From Metapseudomonas resinovorans DSM 21078 (GTDB lineage Bacteria; Pseudomonadota; Gammaproteobacteria; Pseudomonadales; Pseudomonadaceae): a DNA stretch of 64,000 nt. Shown here piece by piece: positions 9,141 through 20,038 of this stretch. A model generated the notes under the pieces. The model was not told where the DNA came from. It searched no databases and was given only the letters and a program-made list of their open reading frames with translations. The stretch is taken from contig NZ_AUIE01000009.1 of NCBI RefSeq assembly GCF_000423545.1, positions 124,001-188,000 on the forward strand, in the 5' to 3' direction. The stretch's first letter is position 1; every line of letters begins with the position of its first letter. The translations under genes and the position numbers were made by a program.

Positions 9141-9308
9141 GCGGTGACTTCCTCCAGTGGTCGCCCACGTAAAGGGCGGACCGGGTGACAGAAACGACTG
9201 CGCCGGCTGGGCCGGCGCGGTGCGAAGTCTATCAAAAAGCCGCCAGCCACTGGCTGCGTGAATTGGTCTCAGGCGCCCAACGGACGTCGGGGCGCCCGGG
9301 CCAGGCGC

Positions 9309-9614
9309 TCAATGATCCAGCTTGCTGCCACCCCGGCAGGTCGGCGAATCCGGCGCTGCGCCCTGTGCTGCCCACTCCTCAGGAGTGTAGGTATGCAGGG
9401 CCAGGGCATGGACCTGTCCCATCAGTTCACCCAGGCTGGCGTAGACCTTCTGGTGGCGCTTGACGGCGTTCAGCCCGGCGAACACCGGGCTGACGATCAC
9501 CGCCTTGTAGTGGGTTTCCTGGCCGCGGCTATGCATGTGGCTCTCGTCCAGCACGTCGAGGTACTGGGGGTCGAGCGCTTCCAGGGCGGTCAGGATACGG
9601 TCGCGCTTGGACAT
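9309..9614 (-). CDS. bolA: BolA-family protein
   Basis: A 101-residue BolA fold: LDVLDESHMHSRGQETHYKAVIVSPVF and the helical FAGLNAVKRHQKVYASLGE motif with the invariant region around the conserved His. BolA proteins act with monothiol glutaredoxins in Fe-S metabolism and morphology control; some bind DNA. The C-terminal tail (APDSPTCRGGSK) contains one Cys. It is 13 bp downstream of the DUF2059 gene and probably co-transcribed. BolA versus the related IbaG is separable here by length and the N-terminal half, favouring BolA. Confidence 0.85.
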   Translation of the reverse strand: MSKRDRILTALEALDPQYLDVLDESHMHSRGQETHYKAVIVSPVFAGLNAVKRHQKVYASLGELMGQVHALALHTYTPEEWAAQGAAPDSPTCRGGSKLDH

Positions 9615-9627
9615 CGATTAACTCCGC

Positions 9628-10140
9628 TTACTGCTGCTTTTTCTTGTCCTGGGGGGCCAGTTCGTTGGTCATGTCGCTGAGCAGCTTGTTGACCTCGGGC
9701 ACGGCGGTTTCCAGGCGGCTCTGGGTCAGTTGGGCGGATTGCTGGGTAAGGGACGGCATCTTTTCCAGCACTTTCTTGCCCAGGGGCGACTCGTAGAAGG
9801 CGATCAGTTCCTTGAGCTCACTCTCGCTGAAGTTGCTGGTGTAGATCTTCACCAGCTCAGGCTTCAGCTTGTCCCAGCCGACGGCCTTGTCCAGGGCGGT
9901 GTTGGCCTTGGCCTGGTAGCTCTCCAGGGTGGCCTTCTTGCTGGCCGGCGCCTGGGTCTGCTGGAAACGCTGCTCGAACATCTGCTGCACCTGGGCGTAG
10001 ACCGGAACGGTCAGTTTGTCGGCGCGAGCGAGCTTGAGGAAGCGCTCGGCATCGGCGGCATGGCTGGCGGCATCGGCCAGAACCTGGCCACTGGCGCACG
10101 CCAGCAGTACGGCGGTGCAGAGAATGCGAAGCTTCGTCAT
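9628..10140 (-). CDS. Secreted DUF2059 protein
   Basis: This 170-residue protein has a Sec signal peptide (MTKLRILCTAVLLACASGQVL, cleavage after ALA-like VLADA) and a helical DUF2059 domain with YTSNFSESELKELIAFYESPLGKK. DUF2059 proteins are periplasmic and of unknown function. The ATG at 10140 has AAGGA upstream; the longer frame to 10161 has none. It precedes bolA by 13 bp. Confidence 0.85.
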   Translation of the reverse strand: MTKLRILCTAVLLACASGQVLADAASHAADAERFLKLARADKLTVPVYAQVQQMFEQRFQQTQAPASKKATLESYQAKANTALDKAVGWDKLKPELVKIYTSNFSESELKELIAFYESPLGKKVLEKMPSLTQQSAQLTQSRLETAVPEVNKLLSDMTNELAPQDKKKQQ

Positions 10141-10480
10141 TGGGAATCCTTGTCTGGGCACGAATGAGGGGGGCTGCCCCGGGGCTGGTCATTCTGCGCT
10201 CAAGCGGATATCGGGCTCAAGCGGCGGGAATTTCGACAACCTCGGGGCGAAAATGTGCGATGCCGCACTTCACGAAGCTGTTGTCAAAACGCCATCACTT
10301 GCTCATGCTTCCGCCCACTGGGCATTCTTTGGGGGCTTGGAAACCTGCAGTACCCGTTGACGTAATTTCCGATGAGGACGCAACCGGTTTCCACTAGGCC
10401 TGTACGAAAATCACCGAGCGCAGGCTGATCTTGTACAGAGCCTGAAATGCCCAGGCTTCGCACACACATGGACGTGCCCG
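10141..10480. other. Divergent intergenic region, no gene recognised
   Basis: About 340 bases between the DUF2059 and DUF2804 genes. It should contain both promoters. No convincing ORF, tRNA or terminator is visible. Composition is slightly AT-richer than the flanks from 10280 to 10440. Confidence 0.5.
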
Positions 10481-11491
10481 ATGAATAGCCACATATCCAC
10501 CCTGCTGCCGGGAATCCCCGAGCTCTGCGATGCGCGCGGCATGCTCGCGCCCGCCGCTGTCGGCTGGTCCAACCGGCCACGGTTGAACTGTGCAATACCC
10601 GGCCACTTCGGCCGTCGCAAGCGCTGGAACCACTGGTGCATCACCACGCCGCGCTGGATGCTCTCGCTGACCCTGGCGGACCTCGACTACCTGGGCTACG
10701 GCGCGGCCTACTTTCTCGATCTCGACAGCGGCCAGGCCGTCGCCCATACCCAGCTACGGCCCTTCGCCCTCGGCTGCCGACTGCCGGATACAGCGCTGCA
10801 AAGCCATTGCTTCGACCACCCTCGCCTGCTAATCCGCGTGGACGAGCATCCCGGCCGACTGAGCATGCGGGTAGAGGCACCCGACCTCGGCGGCCAGCCG
10901 CTGCAGGCCGCCCTGGACGTGCTGCGCCCCGCCCACCTGGACTCGGTGAACCTGGTCGCCCCCCTCCCCGGCCGCTGCTTCCATGCCAGCAGCCGGCAGC
11001 TTGGCCTGCCCGCCAGCGGCAGCGTGCAACTGGGCGAACGCCAGTACCCCTGCATCACCGGCCAGAGCTTTGCCGCGCTGGACTTCGGCCGCGGTGTCTG
11101 GCCCTTCCACAGCCACTGGACTCGCGCCGCGTTTGCCGCGCCCGGCGGCATCGCCGGCAATTTCGGCGCCGGCTGGACCGATTCCAGCGGCCTCACCGAG
11201 AACGCCCTGTGGTTCGGCGGTCGCCTGTCCAAGCTCGATCGCCCGGTGCAGATCGTGCAAGCGCCGAGCAATCCCTTGGCCCCCTGGCAGCTGTCCACCG
11301 CCTGTCGCCGGGTGGAGCTCACGTTCACCCCGCGCCAGCTGCACCAGGCCTGCCCGCGCCTGGGACCGCTCTACGCCAATACGCGCCAATGGTTCGGCCG
11401 CTTCGACGGCGTGCTGCGCAGTCCGGATGGTGAATGCGTGCCGGTGACCAACGCCCTTGGCTGGCTGGGGGCCACGCACGCACGCTGGTAA
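10481..11491 (+). CDS. DUF2804 family protein
   Basis: This 336-residue soluble protein has features I associate with DUF2804: CIPGHFGRRKRWNHWCIT-like N-terminus (here IPGHFGRRKRWNHWC), the central FDFGRGxWPFxSHW-type block (ALDFGRGVWPFHSHW), and NALWFGGRLSKLD. No signal peptide or transmembrane segment. Function unknown; the beta-rich pattern and conserved W/H residues recall carotenoid/lipocalin-like hydratases but this is only an impression. It lies 72 bp upstream of fumC on the same strand. Confidence 0.75.
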   Translation: MNSHISTLLPGIPELCDARGMLAPAAVGWSNRPRLNCAIPGHFGRRKRWNHWCITTPRWMLSLTLADLDYLGYGAAYFLDLDSGQAVAHTQLRPFALGCRLPDTALQSHCFDHPRLLIRVDEHPGRLSMRVEAPDLGGQPLQAALDVLRPAHLDSVNLVAPLPGRCFHASSRQLGLPASGSVQLGERQYPCITGQSFAALDFGRGVWPFHSHWTRAAFAAPGGIAGNFGAGWTDSSGLTENALWFGGRLSKLDRPVQIVQAPSNPLAPWQLSTACRRVELTFTPRQLHQACPRLGPLYANTRQWFGRFDGVLRSPDGECVPVTNALGWLGATHARW

Positions 11492-11563
11492 TTGCCCGAA
11501 CGGTTGAACCGAGTGCCGGAGATAGGGCCTAAACTGCGGAATCAATGACCGGAGCCAACCCAC

Positions 11564-12950
<1,387 letters not shown>

Positions 12951-12958
<8 letters not shown>

Positions 12959-13571
12959 GGCGGTCAAGCACGGCGCCACGCCGCTGGAAGGCGATGGCAA
13001 ACGCATCCTGTTGATTCTCGGCACCCCCAAGGGCGGCAGCTTGTGCCACGCCCTCGGCGACGCCTTTGCCCAGGGCGCGCGCAGTGAAGGCCACGTGGTG
13101 CGCCTGTTGAAGTTGGGGGAGATGCAGTTCGACCCGGTGCTGCGCCAAGGTTACGACCAGAGCCAGAACCTGGAGCCCGACCTGCTTGAAGCCCAGCGGC
13201 AGATCCACTGGGCCGAGCACCTGGTGTTCGTCTATCCGGTCTGGTGGGGCGGTTTGCCCGCGCTGCTCAAGGGCTTTTTCGACCGGGTCTTCCTGCCCGG
13301 CTTCGCCTTCCGCTATCGCGGTCAGTCCCATGCCTGGGACAAGCTGCTGACCGGACGCACGGCGGACCTGCTGGTGACCCTGGACACTCCACCCTGGTAC
13401 TTCCGCTGGATCTACGGCGCCCCGGCACACCGGCAGATGGTGCGCACCATCCTCGGTTTCTGTGGCATCAAGACCCGCCGCCTGACCGAGTTCTCGCCAG
13501 TGCGCCCTTCCTCCGAGGAACAGCGCCAGACCTGGCTGCGCAAGGCCGAGTTGCTCGGCACCCGCTGCTGA
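12951..13571 (+). CDS. NAD(P)H dehydrogenase (quinone), flavodoxin-like fold
   Basis: This 206-residue protein has the KefF/NQO1-type flavodoxin fold: [21 protein letters not shown] is the FMN phosphate loop, followed by [25 protein letters not shown], the typical family signature. It probably reduces quinones or azo compounds with two electrons using NAD(P)H and FMN. It overlaps fumC, which suggests a joint redox-stress role. Substrate not determinable. Confidence 0.88.
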
Positions 13572-13580
13572 CCCGCCTTT

Positions 13581-13657
13581 GCAGGATGGTTTCGCTTCGT
13601 GCGATACCCATCAGTTGGAGCCGAAGGGTGGACCACGCTTCACCGGTCCACCCTTCG
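13581..13657. repeat. Dispersed palindromic repeat plus 13-bp inverted repeat
   Basis: 13581-13612 has the Pseudomonas dispersed motif with GCAGGATGG and GCGATACCCATCA; the same GCGATACCCATCA core recurs at 24442. It is followed by a perfect 13-bp inverted repeat (13622-13634 with 13645-13657, 10-nt loop). There is no T-run. The element sits between the convergent quinone reductase and EamA genes. Confidence 0.7.
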
Positions 13658-13696
13658 AGGCCCGGCATAGCCAGGCCGGCCACTGGACCTCACAAC

Positions 13697-14662
13697 CTAC
13701 ACCGGGTCGCTCGCCTCCACCCTGCGACGCGCCCGCCAGCTGCGCATCAGCGACGGGGCCAATGCGGTGAGGGCCGAACCCAGCACGACGAACACCGCAC
13801 CCGCGTAGGCGATCCAGTTGATTTCTTCCGGCTGCACATGGTCCGGCCAGAGCGACGCGCAAGCAGCAACGCTGGCGAAGGTCACCAGTGGGGTAATGGC
13901 CAGGGTGGCGCTGACGCGCGAGGCTTCCCAGTGGGCCAGGGCTTCGGCGAAGGCGCCGTAGGCCACCAGGGTGTTCAGGCAGCAGGCCAGTAGCAGCCAA
14001 CCCTGCAGCGGGCTCAAGTTGAACAGCTCCATGGGGTGCGCCCAGGGCGTCAGCAAGGCGGCGCAACCGAGGTAGATCACCATCATCACCTGGGCCGAGC
14101 TCCAGTGGCTCAGCAACTGCTTCTGCGCCAGGCCGTAGAAGGTCCAGACGAAGGCTGACAACAGGATCACCAGCACGCCCAGGGTGTACTGGCTCATGGA
14201 GGTGAGCAGTTCTTCCAGGCGCTGGTTGAAGAACAGGCCGAAGCCCAGCACCGTCACCACCAGGCCGAAGGCCTGCCCAAGGCTGAAGCTCTCCTTGAAG
14301 ATGAACAGGCTGCTCAGCAAGAAGAGGATGGGTGCCACCTGGATCACCAATTGGGTGGTGCCGGGGCTGAGCATCTTCAGGCCGATCAGGTAGAACACGT
14401 AGTTTCCCGTCAGGCCAGCCACCGCCAGGACCAGCAACCAGCGGCCACGCGAGCCCAGCGGGCGGAAAGCCGGCAGGCGGCGGTTGGCGCCCAGGTAGAG
14501 GAACAACAACGAGCCGGCGACGATCAGGCGGTACCAGGTGACGGTCACCGGGTCCATGGTCTGCAGGACTTCCTTCAGCCAGATGGGTAACACGCCCCAG
14601 AGCACAGCCGTGACCAGGGCGAGGAACAGGCCATAAACCCAACGGCCGGAGGAGATATGCAT
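13697..14662 (-). CDS. EamA-family (DMT) membrane transporter
   Basis: This 321-residue protein has ten hydrophobic helices in two EamA repeats: VLWGVLPIWLKEVL, ...GTTQLVIQVAPILFLLSSLFIF, then the second repeat from about residue 150. Drug/metabolite transporters of this kind export amino acids or other metabolites; RarD-like similarity is modest. The ATG at 14662 has GAGG upstream. Substrate unknown. Confidence 0.85.
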   Translation of the reverse strand: MHISSGRWVYGLFLALVTAVLWGVLPIWLKEVLQTMDPVTVTWYRLIVAGSLLFLYLGANRRLPAFRPLGSRGRWLLVLAVAGLTGNYVFYLIGLKMLSPGTTQLVIQVAPILFLLSSLFIFKESFSLGQAFGLVVTVLGFGLFFNQRLEELLTSMSQYTLGVLVILLSAFVWTFYGLAQKQLLSHWSSAQVMMVIYLGCAALLTPWAHPMELFNLSPLQGWLLLACCLNTLVAYGAFAEALAHWEASRVSATLAITPLVTFASVAACASLWPDHVQPEEINWIAYAGAVFVVLGSALTALAPSLMRSWRARRRVEASDPV

Positions 14663-14872
14663 GGGAACCTCAGCAGAGAAGCCCGACATTTGGCAGCGGG
14701 CAGACAAGATCGGCCATTCTAGAAGTGCCCGGCCCCAGGGCACAGGAACAGTTTCGACCCTGTCGGCGGCACAACTGTACCTGTCGCAACCGCCAGCCGC
14801 CCGTCGAGCCCCAGCGCAGGCGCGCCAGCGCTGATTAGACTCAAATAGCCAATTAATGACGGAGGTGGTCCG

Positions 14873-15082
14873 ATGTTCGGTCGACGTGCGTGCGACGTCG
14901 CGTCAGGCACCCACTACCGGAGTGAGCGTGTCAGTGCCGTGAACGGTCAGTACTTCTTCTCCACTCGGGAAGGGACACTGGAGGGGCCTTTCTTCACACG
15001 TGTGGATGCGGAACGGGAGATCGCGCTTTACATACGCCGCATTCAACAATCCAACGCCATACTCGCGTTTCGGGGCCGATGA
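14873..15082 (+). CDS. Small DUF6316-like protein
   Basis: This 69-residue protein has a compact core (VSAVNGQYFFSTREG, then GPFFTRVDAEREIALYI) that I associate with small Pseudomonas DUF6316 proteins. AACGGAGGTGG-like sequence (ggaggtgg, 14862-14869) gives a good ribosome site. No signal peptide. Function unknown. A strong terminator follows at 15102. Confidence 0.7.
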   Translation: MFGRRACDVASGTHYRSERVSAVNGQYFFSTREGTLEGPFFTRVDAEREIALYIRRIQQSNAILAFRGR

Positions 15083-15101
15083 GCATTCCCCGGAAAGAAA
15101 G

Positions 15102-15126
15102 AACCCGCGCCTGGCGCGGGTTTTTC
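15102..15126. terminator. Rho-independent terminator
   Basis: A perfect 9-bp stem (15102-15110 with 15114-15122), 3-nt loop CTG, followed by a run of T on the plus strand. It ends the small-protein transcript and lies just beyond the 3' end of the convergent thiolase gene; an AAAGAAAGAA tract on the other side may let it act both ways. Confidence 0.85.
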
Positions 15127-15146
15127 TTGCCCCGGCGACCGATGGC

Positions 15147-16331
15147 TCAGCGGTAGGCCTCGAACAGGCCGGTGGCGCCCATACCGCCGCCGACGCACAT
15201 GGTGACGATGCCGAAGCGCTTGTCACGGCGCTGCAGTTCGCGCACCAGGTGCCCGACCTGGCGCGAGCCGGTCATGCCGAAGGGGTGGCCGATGGAGATG
15301 GAGCCGCCGTTGACGTTGTATTTCTCGTTGTCGATACCCAGCCGATCACGGGCGTAGAGGCACTGGGAGGCGAAGGCTTCGTTGAGTTCCCAGAGGTCGA
15401 TGTCGTCGACGCTCAGGCCTTTGGCCTTGAGCAGCTTCGGCACCGAGAACACCGGGCCGATGCCCATTTCGTCCGGCTCGCAACCGGCAACGGTGAAGCC
15501 GCGGAAGAACGCCTTGGGTTTCAGGCCCAGCTCCAGCGCCTTGTCCAGGCTCATCAGCAGGGTCATGGAGGCGCCGTCGGAGAGTTGCGAGGAGTTGCCG
15601 GCGGTCACCGAACCGTCCTCGGAGAACACCGGTTTCAGGGAAGCCAGGCCTTCCAGGGTGGTATCGGCGCGGTTGCAGTCGTCGCGGTCGACCACGCCAT
15701 CCAGGATGCTCCTCTCGCCGGTGGCCTTGTCTTCCACGAAATACTTCACGCTCATCGGCACGATTTCGTCGTCGAACAGGCCGGACGCCTGCGCACGGGC
15801 GGTGCGCTGCTGGCTCTGCAGGGCGTAGAGGTCCTGGGCTTCACGGCTGACGTTGTAGCGGCGAGCGACGATCTCGGCGGTCTGCCCCATGGGGAAGTAG
15901 ATGCCGGGGTGTTCGAGCTTCAGGCGCGGATTGACGAAGTTGTCCTGGTTGATGCTCTTCAGGGTCAGGGTGATGGACTCGACGCCTCCGGCCACCATGA
16001 CATCGCTGCAACCCGAGGCGATCTGGTTGGCGGCGATGGCGATGGCTTGCAGGCCGGAGGAGCAATAGCGGTTGAGGGTCATGCCGGCGACGCCGGTGCC
16101 CAGGCCCGAGAGCACCGCAACGTTGCGGCCGATGTTGTGGCCCTGGGCGCCCTCGTTGGAGCCGGCACCGACCACGCAGTCGTCCACCAGCGCCGGGGCT
16201 AAATCGTTGCGCGCCAGCAGCGCGTTCACGCAGTGGGCGGCCATGTCGTCCGGCCGGGTCATGTTGAACTTGCCGCGGAAGGATTTGGCCAGGCCAGTTC
16301 GCACGCTGTCGACGATCACCACTTCACGCAT
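15147..16331 (-). CDS. Acetyl-CoA C-acyltransferase (thiolase)
   Basis: This 394-residue thiolase has the acylation Cys in LNRYCSSGLQAIAIAA (about residue 89), the NEAFA motif, GGSISIGHPFGMTGSRQ with the catalytic His, and the C-terminal CVGGGMGATGLFE containing the second active-site Cys. It cleaves 3-ketoacyl-CoA in fatty acid oxidation or condenses acetyl-CoA. The start MREVVIVD has GAGGTG upstream; the longer frame to 16595 is not needed. It stands alone without a beta-oxidation partner, so chain-length preference is open. Confidence 0.92.
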   Translation of the reverse strand: MREVVIVDSVRTGLAKSFRGKFNMTRPDDMAAHCVNALLARNDLAPALVDDCVVGAGSNEGAQGHNIGRNVAVLSGLGTGVAGMTLNRYCSSGLQAIAIAANQIASGCSDVMVAGGVESITLTLKSINQDNFVNPRLKLEHPGIYFPMGQTAEIVARRYNVSREAQDLYALQSQQRTARAQASGLFDDEIVPMSVKYFVEDKATGERSILDGVVDRDDCNRADTTLEGLASLKPVFSEDGSVTAGNSSQLSDGASMTLLMSLDKALELGLKPKAFFRGFTVAGCEPDEMGIGPVFSVPKLLKAKGLSVDDIDLWELNEAFASQCLYARDRLGIDNEKYNVNGGSISIGHPFGMTGSRQVGHLVRELQRRDKRFGIVTMCVGGGMGATGLFEAYR

Positions 16332-16435
16332 GACGCACCTCGTTCTCGTTGGAATGGAAAGTGAGGCGAGCATAGTTCCAGCCCATACTCCCCCACCACG
16401 ATCATTCACCCCGCGTATGCGCGCCCATCCTGTGC

Positions 16436-17923
16436 TCAGTCCTTCTTGAAAGCGGCCTCCAGGGCATCGTTGATGGTGCGCAGGATCTTCACCCGGGCAT
16501 AGCGCTTGTCGTTGGCCTCGACCAGGGTCCAGGAAGCGATCTCGGTACTGGTGCGGTCGACCATGTCGTCCACCGCGTGGACGTAGTGGTCCCACTTGTC
16601 GCGGTTGCGCCAGTCTTCCTCGGTGATCTTGTAGCGCTTGAAGGCGACTTCCTCACGCTCCTTGAAGCGCTGCATCTGGGTGTCCTTGTCGATGGACAGC
16701 CAGAACTTCACCAGCACGATGCCATAGTTGTGCAGTTGCTCCTCGAAGTCGTTGATCTCGCCATAGGCGCGCAGCCAGTCGGCATCGGCACAGTATCCCT
16801 CGACCCGTTCCACCAGCACGCGGCCGTACCAGGAACGGTCGAAGATGGTGAACTGGCCCCGCCCCGGCACATGTCGCCAGAAGCGCCAGAGGTAGGGCTG
16901 GGCACGTTCTTCCTCGGTCGGCGCGGCGATGGGCACGGTGCGGTACTGTCGCGGGTCCAGTGCGCCAGTGACGCGGCGGATGGCGCCGCCCTTGCCAGCG
17001 GCGTCGTTGCCCTCGAACACCGCCATCAGGGCATGGCCGCGCATGCGCTTGTCGCGCATCAGACCGCTCAGGCGGGCCTGCTCGGTGGCGAGCTGATCCT
17101 TGTATTCGTCCTTGTCCAGCTTATGGCTGAGGTCGAGGCTGTCCAGCAGGCTGCGGCTGTCCAGGCTGGACATCAGCGGCGCCGCATGGGGCTGTGGCTT
17201 GGGCCCGCCACTCTGCTTGAGGGCCGCCTGCAGACCTTCCAGGATGACGCGGCCAACGCTCAGGCTGCGGTAATACTCGTCGGAGCCTTCGATCACGTAC
17301 CAGGGCGCATAGTCACGGCTGGTGCGGCGCAGCACCCGCTCGCCGAATCGCACGAAGCGGTCATAGACCTCGCTCTGCTTCCAGTCCAGCGGGTTGAGCT
17401 GCCAGCTGCGCTGCGGGTCTTTCTCGAGTGCCTTCAGGCGTTCCTTGAGCTGTTTCTTGGACAAGTGGAACCAGAACTTGAAGATCAGCGCCCCTTCGTC
17501 GCAGAGCATGCGCTCGAAGGCCTCGGCATCGTTGATGGCCTGGTCCAGGCGGGCGTCCTTGATATCGCCATCGACGCGGGCGTGGAGCATCTGGCTGTAC
17601 CAGTTGCCGAAGTAGATGCCGGTCCGCCCCTTGGGCGGCAGCTTGCGCCAGAAGCGCCACTGCGGCGGTCGGGAAAGCTCTTCGTCGGTCGGCTGCAGGA
17701 AGCTCTCGACGTTGATCAGGCGCGGGTCCATCCACTCGTTGAGCAACTTGACCGTTTCGCCCTTGCCGGCACCCTCGATGCCATTGATCAGGATGAGCAC
17801 GGGGAAGCGCGCCTGCTGCTTCAGCTCGTACTGCGCCTCCAGCAGGGCTTCGCGCAGCTCCAGCACGGCCTTCTCATAGGTTTCCTTGTCGATGGAATGG
17901 CCGATTTCGGCGGATTCGAACAT
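16436..17923 (-). CDS. pap: Polyphosphate:AMP phosphotransferase (two-domain PPK2)
   Basis: This 495-residue protein contains two PPK2 domains in tandem. The first has Walker A GIEGAGKGETVK and the second GNDAAGKGGAIR, each followed by PQWRFWRKLP or QPYLWRFWRHVP lid segments and DRSWYGR in the second domain. Fused two-domain PPK2 (class II) enzymes phosphorylate AMP to ADP with polyphosphate. The ATG at 17923 has AAGGAG upstream. It is divergent from mnmC. Confidence 0.92.
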   Translation of the reverse strand: MFESAEIGHSIDKETYEKAVLELREALLEAQYELKQQARFPVLILINGIEGAGKGETVKLLNEWMDPRLINVESFLQPTDEELSRPPQWRFWRKLPPKGRTGIYFGNWYSQMLHARVDGDIKDARLDQAINDAEAFERMLCDEGALIFKFWFHLSKKQLKERLKALEKDPQRSWQLNPLDWKQSEVYDRFVRFGERVLRRTSRDYAPWYVIEGSDEYYRSLSVGRVILEGLQAALKQSGGPKPQPHAAPLMSSLDSRSLLDSLDLSHKLDKDEYKDQLATEQARLSGLMRDKRMRGHALMAVFEGNDAAGKGGAIRRVTGALDPRQYRTVPIAAPTEEERAQPYLWRFWRHVPGRGQFTIFDRSWYGRVLVERVEGYCADADWLRAYGEINDFEEQLHNYGIVLVKFWLSIDKDTQMQRFKEREEVAFKRYKITEEDWRNRDKWDHYVHAVDDMVDRTSTEIASWTLVEANDKRYARVKILRTINDALEAAFKKD

Positions 17924-18068
17924 GCAGATCTCCTTGGCGTGATGGAGAAAAGGTAGCGGAAGCCTTGGCTTCACGCCCACCTCAATCCAGCGCATTCACA
18001 AGCGACCTTCCCTTCGGCGCCCCTCCCCGATCGGCTACTATTCGCGCTTCGCAGTCTCGGAAACCTCC

Positions 18069-20036
18069 ATGTCCGACTTCCACCACGCCCAACTCGACTG
18101 GGACGAACAGGGCCAGCCGCTGTCGCGGGAATTCGACGACGTCTATTTCTCCCCGACATCGGGCATCGACGAAACCCACCATGTGTTCATCAACGGCAAC
18201 GACCTGACCCAGCGCTTCGCCGGGCTAACGGCAGGCGGAGGCTTCACCATCGGCGAAACCGGATTCGGCACCGGGCTGAACTTCCTCTGCGCCTGGCAGT
18301 TGTTCGAGCGGCACGCGCCGGCCGACGCCCGGCTGCACTTTGTCAGCGTGGAAAAATTTCCCCTCTCCCGCGATGACATGCAGCGTGCCCTGGACCTTTG
18401 GCCGGCACTGGCGCCCCTGGCTAGCGAGCTCATCGGCCAGTACGTGGCGGTTCATCCCGGCTTCCAGCGTTTCAGCCTGGCCAACGGTCGCGTGGCGCTG
18501 ACCCTGCTGGTGGGGGATGCGATGGACTGCCTGCCGGAACTGGACGCGCGCATCGACGCCTGGTTCCTCGACGGCTTCGCCCCGGCGAAGAACCCGGAGA
18601 TGTGGAGCCCTGCCCTGTTCGCCCAACTGGCGCGGCTTTCTGCGCCCGGCACCAGCCTGGCCACCTTCACCTCGGCCGGTTTCGTGCGCCGTGCGCTGAA
18701 GGAAGCCGGCTTCGCGATCAAGCGCACGCCCGGTTTCGGCAAGAAATGGGAAATGAGCCGCGGCCTGTTCACAGGCGCTTCCCGTGACGATGCCAAGCCC
18801 TGGTATGCCCGCCCGCGCTTCGTTCCCCAACGCCGCGAAGCCCTGGTGATAGGCGCGGGCCTCGCCGGATGCGCCAGTGCCGCCAGCCTTGCCGCACGGG
18901 GCTGGCAAGTGACCCTGCTGGAGCGCCACGACGCCCCCGCCCAGGAGGCATCGGGTAATCCCCAAGGGGTGCTCTACCTCAAGCTTTCGGCCCACGGCAC
19001 GCCGCTCTCCAGGCTGATCCTCAGCGGTTTCGGCCATACCCGCCGCTTGCTGCAACGGCTGGAACAGGGCCGTGACTGGCAGGCCTGTGGCGTGCTGCAA
19101 CTGGCCTTCGACGCCAAGGAAGCACAGCGCCAGGCCAAGCTGGCCGATGCCTTTCCGAGCGAGTTGCTGCACAGCCTGGGCCAGGCCGACGCCGAAGCCC
19201 TGACCGGCGTCGCCCTGCCCGCGGGCGGCCTGTTCTATCCCGAGGCCGGCTGGGTCCATCCGCCGGCGCTATGCCGCCTGCTGGCCGAGCATCCGAACAT
19301 TCGCCTGATCCCCCATGCCGAAGCCCTGGAACTGCGCCAGGAAGGCGGCCTCTGGTGCGCCCGAGCTGGCGACCGGACGCTGGCCGCCGCGCCGGTGGCG
19401 GTGCTGGCCGGCGCCGCTGAAGTGCTGCGTTTTCCACAGACCGCCGGGCTGCAGCTCAAGCGCATCCGTGGGCAGGTCAGCCGCCTGCCGGCCACGCCAG
19501 AAAGTACGGGACTCGGTACGGTGCTTTGCGCCGAAGGCTATGTCGCGCCGCCGCGCGATGGCGAGCACACCCTGGGTGCGAGCTTCGACTTCCACAGCAC
19601 GAGCCTGGAACCCACTGCCGCGGAGCACGCCGGCAATCTCGAACTGCTGGAAGAGATTTCCCCCGACCTCGGCCGCCGCCTGCATGTCACCGAACTGGAA
19701 CCCGACCGTCTCGAAGGTCGTGCCGCCTTCCGCTGCACCACGCCGGACTACCTGCCCATCGTCGGCCCGCTGGCGGATGCCGAAGCCTTCGCTGACACCT
19801 ATGCGGTGCTGGCCAAGGACGCGCGCCAGGTGCCGGAGACACCGGCGCCCTGGTTCGACGGTCTCTATGTGAACAGCGCTCATGGCTCGCGCGGGCTGAT
19901 TACCGCGCCGCTGTCCGGCGAGTTGCTGGCCGCCTGGCTCGACGACGAACCACTACCCGTCCCCCGCGCCGTAGCCGAGGCCTGCCACCCCAACCGCTTC
20001 GCCTTGCGCCGCCTGATCCGCGGCCAGAACGCCTGA
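18069..20036 (+). CDS. mnmC: Bifunctional tRNA 5-methylaminomethyl-2-thiouridine synthase MnmC
   Basis: This 655-residue protein joins an N-terminal methyltransferase domain (MnmC2; FTIGETGFGTGLNFL near residue 60, and FLDGFAPAKNPEMW) to a C-terminal FAD oxidoreductase (MnmC1; dinucleotide motif VIGAGLAGCASAASLAARGW near 260 and SAHGSRGLITAPL). It finishes mnm5s2U34 of several tRNAs by removing the carboxymethyl group and then methylating. Length matches the full bifunctional enzyme. Three bases separate it from the TauE/SafE gene. Confidence 0.95.
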   Translation: MSDFHHAQLDWDEQGQPLSREFDDVYFSPTSGIDETHHVFINGNDLTQRFAGLTAGGGFTIGETGFGTGLNFLCAWQLFERHAPADARLHFVSVEKFPLSRDDMQRALDLWPALAPLASELIGQYVAVHPGFQRFSLANGRVALTLLVGDAMDCLPELDARIDAWFLDGFAPAKNPEMWSPALFAQLARLSAPGTSLATFTSAGFVRRALKEAGFAIKRTPGFGKKWEMSRGLFTGASRDDAKPWYARPRFVPQRREALVIGAGLAGCASAASLAARGWQVTLLERHDAPAQEASGNPQGVLYLKLSAHGTPLSRLILSGFGHTRRLLQRLEQGRDWQACGVLQLAFDAKEAQRQAKLADAFPSELLHSLGQADAEALTGVALPAGGLFYPEAGWVHPPALCRLLAEHPNIRLIPHAEALELRQEGGLWCARAGDRTLAAAPVAVLAGAAEVLRFPQTAGLQLKRIRGQVSRLPATPESTGLGTVLCAEGYVAPPRDGEHTLGASFDFHSTSLEPTAAEHAGNLELLEEISPDLGRRLHVTELEPDRLEGRAAFRCTTPDYLPIVGPLADAEAFADTYAVLAKDARQVPETPAPWFDGLYVNSAHGSRGLITAPLSGELLAAWLDDEPLPVPRAVAEACHPNRFALRRLIRGQNA

Positions 20037-20038
20037 TC

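Noticed and set aside
9200-9218. GCGCCGG/CCGGCGC hairpin upstream of trhO as a possible terminator
   Set aside because: GC-rich inverted repeat without a T-run, over 90 bp from the bolA stop; likely a chance palindrome in high-GC sequence.
10394-10460. Minus-strand peptide ending YKISLRSVIFVQA that suggested a transposase remnant
   Set aside because: No inverted repeats, target duplication or recognisable transposase motif; too short to support an insertion sequence call.
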